A stretch of 64,000 nt of DNA, taken from NCBI GenBank assembly GCA_001599815.1, contig BCIA01000003.1:868001-932000 (forward strand). Reading direction: 5' to 3'. This stretch comes from Furcasterigmium furcatum. Its lineage: Eukaryota > Ascomycota > Sordariomycetes > Glomerellales > Plectosphaerellaceae. The position numbers were made by a program, and so were the translations under genes. Under the pieces are notes generated by a model. The model searched no databases. It had not been told where the DNA came from and saw only the letters and a list, made by a program, of their open reading frames with translations. Below are positions 21,654 to 33,690 of the stretch, piece after piece. The first letter of the stretch is position 1. Every line of letters starts with the position of its first letter.

Positions 21654-24600
21654 TCATTCTTGCCTGGCCGCAATGATTGTCTTCACCATGTCTGCCGCAC
21701 GATCCAACGCGGCCTGGAAACGCTCGGCGCTCTTCACGGGGCTGACGAAGCAAACCTCAAGCCTGAGATATTCATCAGCAACACGTCCAGCATCAAAATG
21801 GCCAAGAGGGGGAATACTCACGAATCGTCAAACACCGAGTAGTTGGTCCACACAGACTCCGGGTCCGGCATCGTGAAGCCCGGATCCTCGAAGAGCTTCG
21901 TCTCCGTCATGGTCTGCATGATCAGCTGGGGATATCCCCTCCGCCAGACCGGGTCGGAGAACATCTCGGGGACCTCCTCGACGTCCTGGTCCTGCGCCAT
22001 CACCTCCAGCACGTCCATCAGCCGGAAATAGTTCTTCCCCTCGGTGCCCTTGCTGACCTGGGCGTTGTGCTCGCGCGCCGCGCGCATCAACTTGGCGCGC
22101 ACCTCCGCCCGCGGCACGTTCTCGTCGAGCGCGGCGTCGCAGAACTCGATGACCTCGGCGCGAACGACCTGCACGATCTCCGGGCGGCCGAGGTGGAAGT
22201 GCGAGGTGGAGACGGTCTCCCAGCTCGCCGGCAGGTAGCCGAAGTACATGCGGCTGGCGAGCTGGATCGTCAGGTCGACCGTCGCCTTGATGGGCGCCGA
22301 GTGCGAGAGGATGGTGGCCTTGCCGAAGCCGGGGATTTGGTACGGGACATATTTCTTCGAAGACGTGATGGCCAGATAGTTCTCGCGGAGGACGTCGATG
22401 TGGGTGTTGATATCTGGCGCCGTGACCAGGGGAATCTCCTCCAGGCTCGAAGGATCGACGGGCGCCGAGCTGGCGCTGCTGCTGGGGACCAGGGTGTTGA
22501 TGGCGTTCTGCATCCTTTTGGCCACCTGCCAGGTGGTCATGACATCGATCATGGAGTGCTCGAAGATGGTTGCAGAGCGGCCGTTTGCGTTGATGATGAG
22601 CTGGAAGCACTTGTCGTGCCACCTGTTGAACCCATCGCCGATGTAGCCCGAGTGGACTCGCTCCGCACGTGTGACGGGGCTGTCTTCGTCGAGACACACA
22701 ACGAATGCAGAGGCCTCGATGGTATCGAAGTAAGCGGCGTTCTTGTCGTCGATCGAGAGGAGCTGTTGTCGGTTGGAACCCCAGGCGTCGCGGTTGTCGG
22801 TGGTCAATATGCCCGCCCACGACTTCTCCTCGAGGTTTAGGTTGAGGATGGCCTGGTAGGTTGCCCGTAGCTTATCATGGGAGAGTGTGCCATTTCCATC
22901 TTGAAGCTGCACCTTGAACAGGCGTCCTTGCCGCAGCACCGCGGCGTACTCGTTGCCCGGATACTTCATCATCTTGTCGCAGCCCAAGTTTGGCTCTCGC
23001 ACAGCGTTGAACAGCCAACTCCGTGAATGGCCGCAGTTCGCCCTCGTGCCGAGGAAGTCGGGCTCCAGCCTGCCCTCGTCGAGGTCCTTCTTGAACTCGC
23101 AAATGGCTGTGGTGAGAGCAGCCGCTCGCTCCGCCTGTGTGTGAGGAACGGGGCTATCAAAGTGCGTGCACAGGAAATTGCCGAACGGCGCCAGCGTGTA
23201 GCGACGCTTGAGATGTAGCGCCTTGAGCAGAAGGTCGGCGATCCAGCTCTCCACATTCGGGTCGTCGGCCCTGGCGCGCAGCTGGCCATAGAGCCGACGG
23301 CCGAAGCCTCCGGGGGCGGCAAGGGCGTCGACCTTGCGGACGAGCTCCGTATACTCCTCGCGGGTGTGGGCAAAGTGCCCGACACTAGTCATGAGATCCT
23401 TGACAGCTTCATCGAGGTCAACAAGAGGGTACCTGGGCAGTTCCTTGGAGGCCCTGCAGCAGTAGAAGTCGTGGTTGGGTTTTGGTTCCTCCTTCTCTGT
23501 CGCAACCACCTCCTGAGCAAGTGACTTGACCTCCTTAGGCAACGGCTGGCGGACCTCGTCGGAGACTAGTTTCGACCGCGTGAGGATTGTTGCCGTCAGG
23601 ACCTGAATGCTGCCAGAGCCGCCCAGCTCCGATGTCTGTAGGTTGACTTGGAATGTGCGAACAATCCAGTTCTTCAGTTCGATGCTGACGAGAGAGTCGA
23701 GGCCGATGGTGGCCAGTGACTGGTCGACTCTGATCTCATCGATGGCTCGGTCGAGAAACACGGCAAACTTGGCCACGATGGCGTCTCGAACAAGCTGCTC
23801 GGCCTCCTCCGGCGTCTTTGCCCGGCTCAGTGCCTCGCCCAAATCGACCTTCTCCGTCCCGGAGGCACCCGCGGTCTTACGCTCCTGGGCGCGGGGCATT
23901 TGGCTGAAGAGGGGGTCTTCAAGCAAGTGCACATCGTTGGCTTCCAGCATGGACTGGCGTGTGACACCCTGGATTGTCTGGTGCAGATCGTCGCCGCGGG
24001 CCAAGTTGCTCACGGCGTACTCGAAGTTGGCGAAGAACTCGTCAAAGCTGACCTCCATCAAGCTGTTCTGACGGAGGGCGGCCATCGCGGCGCTGAAGTC
24101 GCCGCCGCTGTGGGCTTCAATAGAGACGGGCCCGATATTAATGGAAATGTATTGCGTGTTGGGGTGATCGGCGTGAGCACGCATGTAAGCGTCCTGGAAG
24201 CCGTTCCCGGCGATGTAGTTGGACAAGCCGGACTTGCCGACGATGGCGCTGACGGAAGACAGGGTCACAAAGAAGTCCAGGTCGGGAGAGGCAAAGTTCC
24301 TATTGAGACTGATGGTTCCAATGACTTTGGGCCGGATGGCCAGATTCCAGTCATCGACGGTCATGTGGGAGAATGTACGATCCTGGTTGGAAGTGTCAGA
24401 ACATCGGAAGGACCTTGCGTACCACTCGAAGGAGACTTACCTGGAGCTTCAAGGCGCCCTGCACCACACCCCGGACTGGAGGCAGCGCGGAGCAGTATTT
24501 GACGGCATCGCTCATCTGATCGGCATCGGTGATATCGCACTTGACAATGTGAAGCTTAGCCCCGAGCGCCTCGATCGCAGCCGTGTACTTCTCTTTTGTT

Positions 24601-27600
24601 TCGTCGTCGATAGTGCGTCGGGAGAGAGACACGATGTGCCCGGCGCCACGAGATGCTAGGAAATGGGAAATCTTGGTGGGAAGGTTGCCGAGACCGCCTG
24701 CCACGACGTATGTCGCATCCTTTCGAAGCTCCAACGCCGCCGCCTTGGGAGGGAGACTCTTGACCATGGACGTGGGCTCCGCCACGAGAACAACCTTGCC
24801 AATGTGGTTCCTCGCGTTGACCAAGCGGAAGGCTTCCTCGATCTTCTCGATGGGGTAGCTGGTTATAGGAAGGACGGGGCGCAGGATCTTGGACTCGCAG
24901 AGCGCGATGACCTCTTCAAGGATGCGGTGGATGTGCCTGGGCTTTCGCTCAGATAGGGAGACCAGATCAAACGAGGTAAAGGTGATTGACCTCTCGAATG
25001 CGGACATGCTCAGTTGCGAGCCTCGCTGTGTCTCACTCTTGCCCAGCTGGATGAAGGTACCCAGCGTCTTGACGCAGTCGAGGCTGTTCCTGAGAGCCTC
25101 CCCCGTGGACGCGCCGAGCACAACATCTACTCCTTCGCCATTGGTGAGACGCATGATTCCCTCCTTCAAAGACTCGCTCTGGCTGGAGAAGATATGAGTC
25201 TCCGGAACGCCGTATTCGTCGATGAGCAGCTCGCGCTTCGCAGCACTGCCGACCGTGCAGAAGATATCGGCACCGACGTGCTGGGCAAGCTGGATGGCTG
25301 CTTGGCCCACGCCTCCAGAGGCAGCGTGGATGAGAATGGTCTGACCGCTTTCGAGGCGTGCGGTCTCCATGATGCACTGGTAGGCCGTCACGTACGCGAG
25401 CGGAGTCGACGCGGCGACGGTGTTGGACATGGAGTCGGGGGTCTTGTGGGCAAGATACCCATGGACGCGCGACCGGTTGCTGAACGGTTGCGCGCCAAAG
25501 CCCATGACACGGTCGCCGACCTGATACTCATCTTGCATGTCTGCGCCCACAGCCACAACGACGCCGGCGAACTCGCCGACCATGGCCGCCCCTGGACTCG
25601 CTTGTCCCAGGGCCACGGCCACGTCCTTGTCGTTGATGCCGTGTGCCTCGGCGTTCACCTCAATTTCGGATGCCTCAATGTCGGATGGCATCTCATTGTC
25701 CACGAACCGCAGAGATCCGAGCAATCCCGGCGTCGCAACCTCGACCTTGAGCGCCCTGTCACCCTGATACGGAGCAGTCTCCACATCGGCGCCGGCGTCC
25801 GGGTCTCCGCCGTCTTGGGCCCATTTTTGCCGGCCCCATCTCAAGAAGGCAGCATCCGGCTTGATACGGGGGATCAGAACCTGGCCGTGCTCGTAGGCGA
25901 ACTCGGTCTCCGAGGATCGTTGATCCGGCGTGGCGGGCCAGAAGCAGCGGCGAGCAATATCGGAGACGACCCGCGCAGTCTCGTCCGGTCCCGGAGAGGC
26001 GTGACGGATATGCAAGCTGACGATGCCGGTGTCCGCGCTCTCGCGACGGAGGACGCGGATGAGGGAGGAGACAGCTCCCATGTAAGCAGTCAGCTCCGGC
26101 TTATCGGTGTCTTGCAGTACCACCCAAAGGATGTTGGCCTTGGCGCTGCTGAGGGTGTTCAATGTTTCAAACACCTGTGGCCGAGGGTTAAGAAGCAGCG
26201 GGTTTTCGGCGCGGTCAAAGATGAGGTAGAGAGCGTTCTCCTCGCCGCTCGCCTGATCCCACCGGGACTCCCCAGCGACGATGCAGGTGATGTTCTTCAC
26301 AATTTCGTCCACCCTGTCGTCACTGCTATCCCTCAGCAGCACGATCTTGTTCTCCTCGGCGGCCGTCCCATTGCTCAGCGACTGGACAGCCTTGGACACC
26401 ATCATGCTCTCGCGCGCAACGTGGATCCCTCCAAATCCGTTCCTGGAGAGAATCGTCGACCACTGCTCGCGATGCATCAGCGCAGTGTCCACGCGGAACT
26501 CGTCCTCATGGGCCCACCACCCGGAGAACGTGCCGAAGACGAGACTCAGCGCTACGCCCCTCGGCTGGTTCTCAACGAGGATCAGGCTTCCGCCTGGGCG
26601 GAGGATCTTGCGAACGTGCGACATGGTCACATCCATGTTCTCCGTCGCATGCAGCACGTTCGCGGCGACGACGACGTCGTACGACTCGGGCTCGAAGCCC
26701 TGCTCGATCGGGTCCTTGCCCACGTCCAGGGTCTTGAAGTCAATGTAGTCCTCCCACTCGGCGAACGACGTGCGCGCCTCCTGGAAGAAACCGCTCGAAA
26801 TGTCGGTGTAGGCGTATTTCTCGAGCGGGAGGAGGCCGGGGCCGCCATTTTGGCCGGCGAGCCCGCCGAGGACTCGCTTCGTGCAGCCTCCGGTGCCGGC
26901 GCCAATCTCGAGGAAGCGGAGGCGGGGGTTCTTGAAGGTGAGGATCTTGAGATACGCGACGGCGGCCTCGTAGTCGCCCGCAAAGGTGCCGCCCTCGTAG
27001 GACCGGATCAGGAGGTTGCCCTCCAGCATGACGGCCAGAGGCTCAGCCGTGCCGCTGAGGATGCTGGGGAGAGCCTTTCCGACGCGAGCGAGAAGCTGCA
27101 GCTCCGGGGCAGAGTTGGGCGATGATTCAATGAGCTGCAGGGCTTGACTTTCGTCCTCGGGGCTCAGTCCAGAGACGAGCTCGCCGTAGTATTCGGAGCT
27201 CAGCCATTTCTTGACCCAGGCAAGGTATTTGACGAAATGAGGCTTTGTCACCTCGATGCTGTTTTCCTCGAGGTACCGGGCGGCATCTCGGATCCAGATG
27301 AGTGCTGCTCGGTCGGCAGCACGGAACGCTTTCTGACCATCTGCAAGAGACACGCGGTTTCCCTCATAGTCGTACGTTGTGTTCTCGTCCAGACCGGTGG
27401 TGGAAGCGAGCGCATTGATGTAAGACGATTGCGTCAGTGAGTCCGCGTCCAAGTTCCAGTCAAGCCGATTCACCTTGTCCTCGATGAAGGGGCGGTTCTC
27501 ATCCTCGACCGCATCGCCAATGGCCCTGAGGTTCAATGAAAGTCTGATGACGGGCTTGAGCTGGCCGCTTGCATCTTCCTGGAACACCCAGGAGTGTCCC

Positions 27601-30600
27601 TTGGACAGCTTCGCTCCATCAGTCTCGATCTGCGTGGCGCTTGTCAGACTGTCTCCTGGCTTAGACGTGATGTCGGCACTGATCTCCATAAGAGAGATCT
27701 TCGTCGGCACGCACACCGCGTTGGAGATGAATTTCTTGAACAGAATAGCCTGGAGCTGGAACATGGCGTCGATCGTGGTCGGATGAATGACATGAGGCCG
27801 GAAAGACCGGTATGGCATCAAACTGCCGACATCCGGGTTGACAATACGACCGATACCTCGCAAGTTGCCGTAGCTGAAGTCTTCGACAGCGGAGAAGGCG
27901 CCATCCCATTTGTTGCCGCTTAGTTTCGCGAATTCGTAGAAGTCTGTCCGCGTCATTTCAGCCTCGCAGTGCTGGCGGGCCTCATCCATGAACTGCATGG
28001 CCTCTTGTTCGCGCAGGTCAGTCTCTCTGGTGCCCTCGACCTCGTCGCTCTCGCTAGCCTCGTACTCGACCGAGATCTCGCCGGTGCAGTGCTCGCTCCA
28101 CAATCCTTCGGCATTGCACGACCAGATTCGGAAGGACTCCCACCGGCTGCCCTCGTATTGGCTCGCAGTGGTCATGCTCAGCTGCACTTCGATCTCGCCG
28201 TCGCCGTTCTCAGGCTCGTCGAGGATGAGGGACTTGGAGATCGTCATGTCGCGTAGGACGAACTTGATGACGCGCTTCTGGGTCTTTCTCATCTGCACGA
28301 GCTGCTTCATGGCCTCGATAGCCATGGTCATGTAGCCTGCACCGGGATAGAGTACGAAACCCTCGACGATGTGGTCCCGCAGCCAGGGAAGGGCGTCCAA
28401 GTTGATATGATATCTCCAGCGCGGCTCGTGGAGCGTGCTCGCCGGGTCCAGAAGGCCGAGGAGGTCATGGTGTGGGAATTGGCGGAATCGGCTGGCCTTG
28501 CTTAGTCTGGACTCGCGCCAGAAGGGGGCAAGATCCCAGGGGTAGGATGCCAGGTCCCTGATGACTGCCGGCTTCTTCTCGTCAGTCATAGTCAGCGCAG
28601 CCCTCATGTCGACCTCCAGGCCGAGCTCGAAGATCCGGCCGACGAGGGACAGAGCCGTGTTGACGGCGTCGCTGTTGCGGACCAGAGCCGAGAGATATTC
28701 AAACTTGAACTTCCCGGTCCCCCCTGGTGTGAGTGTCTGGCGAGAGGGGCCAGCCAGAGCCGAGTGCGGTCCAATCTCGACGAAGATGCTCGAATCCATG
28801 CCGGTATCGTCCCTTGTCTGGTCATCCCGCAGCAGTGCCAGCGCCTCGCTGAACTTGACCTGAGACACCATGTTGGACGTCCAGTAGTCGGCACCGAAGC
28901 CCGTTGTCTTGACCGTGCCGGTGACGCTCGAGTAAAAGGTAACACCGTGCCGTACGTTGGAGGTCTCAATGTCGTTGATGGCACCTTCGTACTCTTGTCC
29001 GACTCGTCGCATGTGGTGCGAGTGGTAGGCCGTGTCAACCTTGAGCTTCCGAGCGAAGACCCCCTCCGCGTCCAAGACGCTCTTCAGCTCATCGATGGCG
29101 GTTTCGTCGCCGGAGATGGTCATGCTTGAGGGGCTGTTCACACATGCCACGACGGCAGTGCCGCTGGTGAGTCTCTTGACGTGCCGAGTGGCCTCGCCCT
29201 CCTCCAGGCTGACCGCCATCATGGATCCCGGGATGTCAGCGACGGCCTTGGCCTTTGCAGAGAAAAGGCCACGTTGATAGGCACTGTTAATGTTAGTAAA
29301 CAACCAGATACGTAGCCTCAGTTCCCACTTACACGATGATGGCGCTTGTCCGACTCAATGCCCCAGCGGCATACGCGGCGCCAATCTCGCCAGAGCTGTG
29401 GCCGACAACTCGGCTCGGTCGAATCGAGAGGCTCTCGAGAAGGTCCACGAGTGCAATCTGGACTGCTGTAGTTGCAGGCTGCGAGATCTCCGCCTCGCCG
29501 ATCCGGGACTCCTCGGCCGACTTTGAGAGCTCGCCGATCAAGCTCCATTCGCAGCCTTGCTCGCGCAGTGTCTCTTCCATGGCCGATATTGACTGCCGGA
29601 AGCATGGCGACGAGCTGATGAGCTCCCGGCCCATGGCATGCCACTGTGCTCCCTGCCCCGAGAACACAAACGATACCGGTGCCAGCGAAGTCACTCGCTT
29701 TTGATGTCCTGGTTGGTCGAGTTCTGCCAGGAGCTCCTCCCATGTTGACGCGACGATGGCTCGGCGGTACTGAAGGGCTGACCTGTGGACTCCGAGCGTG
29801 TATGAAAGGCTGCGCAGGGTTTGAGGGGTTAGTTCGTGCGTGCTTGCCCACTGCTTCAGGTTCTGAGGGAGAGATGATAATGCTTTTTCTGTCGATGCAC
29901 CGAGGACGAACAGTTGCGGGACGGCCGTGGGAGTGGCGGTATGGCCGGTCCCGTTTGTATTCTCATGGGAGTAGACGCCGTTTTTGTGTCCATTGACCTG
30001 TGGGACAGAGGGTGCGTCTTGGATGATTACATGGCAGTTGCTTCCTCCATAACCGAAGGAGTTGAGGGATATCCGTCTCGGGCCGCCATTGTGCGGTGAT
30101 GGCAAGTCCCTGCCCTCGACGGGAATCTGGGGGGTTGTCAGATACCACAATCATTCTGCACTGTCACGCAGAATCATACCTTAATCTTCTTCTCGTAGAG
30201 TTTGAGTGATGGCTTTGGCTGAATGTAATTCAATTGCGGCGGGATGTGGCCGTGCTTGAGCACCAGGATGCACTTGAGCAGGCCGGCGAGGCCAGAGCAC
30301 GCTTCGAGATGCCCAATGTTGCCTTTGATCGAGCCGACGTAAAGATCGTCTGACCTGCCGGAGTCCTCGCAGAATACTTTAGAGATGGATGTAATCTCCT
30401 CCTTGTCGCCAACTTGAGTTCCCTGTCCGATTGTATGTCAGCAGCCGTCAGTAGTCAAGGTGCCGATATGCCTACGGTGCCGTGAGCCTCGACAAAGACA
30501 GTGTCCCCGGGATTCAGCCCGGCCTCTCTGTACACGCGCGAGGCGAGGGCGGCCTGCGCGGCGCCGCTGGGGTTGTTGATGCCTGTTGTCTTGCCGTCTT

Positions 30601-31628
30601 GGTTCACGCCTGAGTTGGCGATTACGGCGTGTACTCGGTCGCTGCATTCCTTGTCAACACTTGATCAAACCAAGAAGCGCTTCAACTCACCCATCCGCAA
30701 GTGCGCGGTCCAGCCGCTTGAGAACAATAGTCGCTACACCCTCACCACGTCCGTATCCGGCTCCTCGGGAGTCGAACACGTAAGACAATCCGTCAGGGTT
30801 GATCATTCCCATGGCGCTCACTGCATACTCGTCAATAATTTCGCCCATTCGATAGCATGAATGCACACACTTGTCGTAAGCAGGTCAGGGTGGAGGACGA
30901 TCTGCGAGCCACCGACCAAGGCGAGGTCCGACTCGCCTGACCTGAGGCTGTAGCACGCCTGGTGGAGTGCAACAAGACTGCCAGACTGCGAGATTGTTAG
31001 CGGGATGTTCTTCATCATTCTTTCCGAGAGTCTTACGCAGCCTGTGTCGATAGTCATGCCTGGCCCTTGCAGGTCAAAACAGTATGATATCCGGTTGGAA
31101 AGGACTGCCGTCGTGTTAGCCGCTGTCCTCATCCGGGACACCTCTCCACCTACTTGACTCTCCCGTTCCGTTCAAGTGCGTCCTGCCGAGGGTGGACAGG
31201 TCCTTGTGGCCCATCCGATCGTAGCTTCGCTCGAAAACAGCAGCGAAGACACCTGTGTTGGACCCCCGCAACGTCTCCACGGGAATGCCGGCGTCCTCGA
31301 TCGCCTCGTACGCCGTCATGAGGAGCAGCCGCTGCTGCGGATCCATGCAGTGCGCCTCGGCGCTGGAGATTCCGAAAAACTTCGCGTCGAATTGCGAGAC
31401 GTCCTCCTGGAGGAAGTACCCGTGCTTGGTGACCACGGACTGTTTGGCCTCCGGGTAGGCATCGAACCACTCGTCGGCGTTCCAGCGGTCCTTGGGGATC
31501 TCCGTCTGGCCGTTGCGGCCCTCGGACAGGAGCTGCCATAGCTTGTCCAGGCTGCTGGCTCCGCCGGGCAGCCTGCAGCCGACGCCGATGACGGCAATGG
31601 GAGCGGGTGGCGGGCTCATGGCTTGCAT
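21654..31628 (-). CDS. highly reducing PKS with C-terminal carnitine acyltransferase domain
   Basis: Iterative type I synthase of about 3,170 residues in roughly ten exons. Domain order: KS (31.6-30.1 kb), AT (29.7-28.7; GHSSGE), DH (28.4-27.6; DHIVEGFVLYPG and TIDAMFQLQ), C-methyltransferase (27.0-26.4; LEIGAGTGGCTKRVL), ER (25.8-24.8; HAASGGVGQAAIQLA), KR (24.7-24.0; SSVSAIVGKSGLSNYIAGNG), ACP (23.8-23.6; GLDSLVSIEL) and a choline/carnitine acyltransferase (23.5-21.7; catalytic EHSMID). All core motifs are intact. The KS active site is DTGCSGSLVALH, with an intron directly after the cysteine codon at 31037-31039. A final small exon extends the C-terminus past the apparent stop at 21818 to 21654. 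The C-terminal acyltransferase would release or exchange the chain to a polyol or carnitine-like acceptor, as known for related synthases. The start may be 31628 or 31619. Confidence 0.93.
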
Positions 31629-32109
31629 ACGATGGGGCCCTCGATAGTGTTGTGGTGGCAAGATCACACTTATTCTGACGCGGAGAGATATTGACTTCTT
31701 GAGGAACAGGTGTTAGTTGGAACCTCGGTCAACGCACCACGTGGTATATATATGACATTCTCCATCGTCCCCGTCCCGAACACTGGGCATGTCCTCGCCC
31801 CGTTTGAGGATCTTCCGAGCTCGAAGCGCTCTCTCGCGCGCAAAAGGACCCATTATGCGCGGTGCCTCTGTCGTGCGTGAGACGGCCGGCCCATCTCCGA
31901 TTCAGCCTGTAGGGATGGCACCCTTGGCCTACATCCCAAGACCTCACTGCGCCGCATGAAGAAGTGTTAGTGCTGCATGTCGGGGGCTATCAGCATCAGT
32001 GGAGGCGCCCAGGCCATTCTCATTCAAGGGGTTAAAAGCTACGCCGCCGGGCTAACGCGCCGGGATGCGGGTAATACAGATGGCTGGCGGGATTCCGGCC
32101 CAGGGCACC
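31629..32109. other. PKS promoter region
   Basis: 481 bp between the PKS start and the acyltransferase stop. It contains the TATA/CACGTG pair and no gene-like frame. Confidence 0.55.
31738..31752 (-). promoter_or_regulatory. TATA box and CACGTG palindrome upstream of the PKS
   Basis: A TATATATA element at 31745-31752 sits about 120 bp upstream of the PKS ATG, with the palindrome CACGTG at 31738-31743 beside it. CACGTG is a bHLH-type binding site, but one occurrence is weak evidence for regulation. Confidence 0.5.
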
Positions 32110-33690
32110 CTACAGCTTGCTCGGCATTTTCCCCGTGGGGTGCGTCCCCCCTGAAAGCTCCGGCTCGTCTGGCCCGCCCGATAGGCTGGCTAAATGCTCC
32201 TCCACCACGACAAAGGCCTCCGGAGGCAGCGCGGCCATGACCCAGGTGTTACCCTGCGCGTCCTTGCCGCCCACCTGGAACGTGTTGCGGATGTGCAGGT
32301 GGTTGTGTTCGAGCGTGTGCCACTGGTGCCAGGAGATCTTGCCGGGCGACTCGCCGCGGCACTCTGCCGCGGCGGAGACCACGGCGCCCGAGAAGTCGAT
32401 GGTCTGGTAGAAGAGCATCTTGCTGAAGTTGGAGAAGACGTGGATGAAGGCGTCGTCAGGCGAGAAGACGGCCGTCTGGCCCTTGTGCTCCGCGTACACC
32501 TTGCGGAGGAGGCTCAGCAGCGCATGGACCTGCGGCGCCGTGGTCTGTGTCGCCACGGCCTCCCTGACCAGCAGCGCCGTCTTCACCAGAGGTTCCCGTC
32601 GGAGCGCCTTCAGGGTCGTGTTGGTGTAGGTCGAATAGGTCGCGTTGTGCACGAAGTACGGGCTGGACTGGGGCTTGTCCTTGCGCACGGGGAAGTGCTC
32701 GGGGAGACACGATCGCGCCTCGAACATGCCCATGACGAGGATGTTGCGCTCCGTCCCCTCGGGTATGAGGCCGCAGGTGAGCCGTGTCGCCCAGGCGGTC
32801 AAGATGTCGCCGTCGCTGATAAACTTGCCGTTGAAGAGGGCGCCCTTGGGGGTGATTTCGAGCCGGTCGGAGCTCACACCGCTGTAGGTGCCAAAGTCCC
32901 TTTTGATCTTCCGCAGGGCCTGGTCCGGAAGCACCAGGGTCCGCCGTATGGTGATGGGCACTGGCTCAGCGTCCTTCAGGTAATGTTCCCACATCTTGTT
33001 ATAGCCCTCCGGGGAGAGCTGCTGGTCGGCCAGAATGTGTCGCTCCGTTGGCGCCCGCCCGACATTCTTAAAAGGGTCGTCGTATGCGCCGAACAGCGGT
33101 GGAATATCGTCGAAGCGCTTGTTGATGGCCATCGACCACGAGAGGAGCAAACCCCTTATTCCCATGTAATCAGCCGCTACGTGAGCCCATCGCAAGGCGA
33201 CCAGGGTGGCGTCTTCGAAGAGGGCGACGCGAATGCCGATGATGGGCTCCAGAAGACGCAGGTGGTCGGCAAAGGTAATCGCCCACTCTGGCGCAAGATT
33301 GATCGAGTTGAACTGGTCGGCGCCGCCTGGGAACAGCTCAGGCTTGCCGCTGGCTCTTGGTAGGAACTTTGCGACCGGGTGGTCCACCGTCTTCATTGGG
33401 TACACCTCCTTGGAGAACTGGAAGGGCGGTCGATCCGCAGTGTATTCTCGCGGGGAATGGACCTCGAGGTGGTCGTCGTCCCTCAGGTGCAGGCGGCCGC
33501 CCATCTTCCTCCAGTCGCCCTGGCTGAGGACGTAGGTGAGCGCCTCGCACAGCGTGTCGGTGTCGAGCACGGCATCGAAACGCAGAGTCCAATGCATCAT
33601 CCATCGGTTTACCGGACTGTCGTCGAACTCGTGTAGGGGGTAGACGAGGTCCCCGGGCGCAGCCCGCGACGACTCGGTGTTGGAAGACAT
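32110..33690 (-). CDS. HxxxD acyltransferase (transferase family, BAHD-like)
   Basis: Intronless gene for 526 residues. The catalytic motif is HVAAD in RWAHVAADYMGIRGLL, matching HxxxD of the PF02458/condensation-like superfamily. The N-terminal half contains VNRWMMHWTLRFDAVLDTDT, a typical start for fungal acyltransferases of this type. The plant-type DFGWG motif is absent; the corresponding region reads TIDFSGAVVSAAAECRG. The first real ATG is at 33690 (MSSNTESSRAAPGD), and codons upstream in the same frame begin with TTG. It would transfer an acyl group from CoA or directly from the PKS carrier protein to a hydroxyl or amine. It is the nearest gene upstream of the PKS on the same strand, 481 bp away, so it is very probably a cluster member. 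Two acyltransferase activities in one pathway (this and the PKS C-terminal domain) suggest an ester product. Confidence 0.83.
   Translation of the reverse strand: MSSNTESSRAAPGDLVYPLHEFDDSPVNRWMMHWTLRFDAVLDTDTLCEALTYVLSQGDWRKMGGRLHLRDDDHLEVHSPREYTADRPPFQFSKEVYPMKTVDHPVAKFLPRASGKPELFPGGADQFNSINLAPEWAITFADHLRLLEPIIGIRVALFEDATLVALRWAHVAADYMGIRGLLLSWSMAINKRFDDIPPLFGAYDDPFKNVGRAPTERHILADQQLSPEGYNKMWEHYLKDAEPVPITIRRTLVLPDQALRKIKRDFGTYSGVSSDRLEITPKGALFNGKFISDGDILTAWATRLTCGLIPEGTERNILVMGMFEARSCLPEHFPVRKDKPQSSPYFVHNATYSTYTNTTLKALRREPLVKTALLVREAVATQTTAPQVHALLSLLRKVYAEHKGQTAVFSPDDAFIHVFSNFSKMLFYQTIDFSGAVVSAAAECRGESPGKISWHQWHTLEHNHLHIRNTFQVGGKDAQGNTWVMAALPPEAFVVVEEHLASLSGGPDEPELSGGTHPTGKMPSKL

Noticed and set aside
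25014..27125. 703-codon open frame on the plus strand
   Set aside because: It lies exactly antisense to the PKS methyltransferase and ER region. GC-rich third positions create long antisense frames. No domain motif is seen in its translation.
32194..33363. 389-codon plus-strand frame
   Set aside because: Antisense shadow of the intronless acyltransferase. Composition is rich in Arg, Val, His and Glu without motifs.
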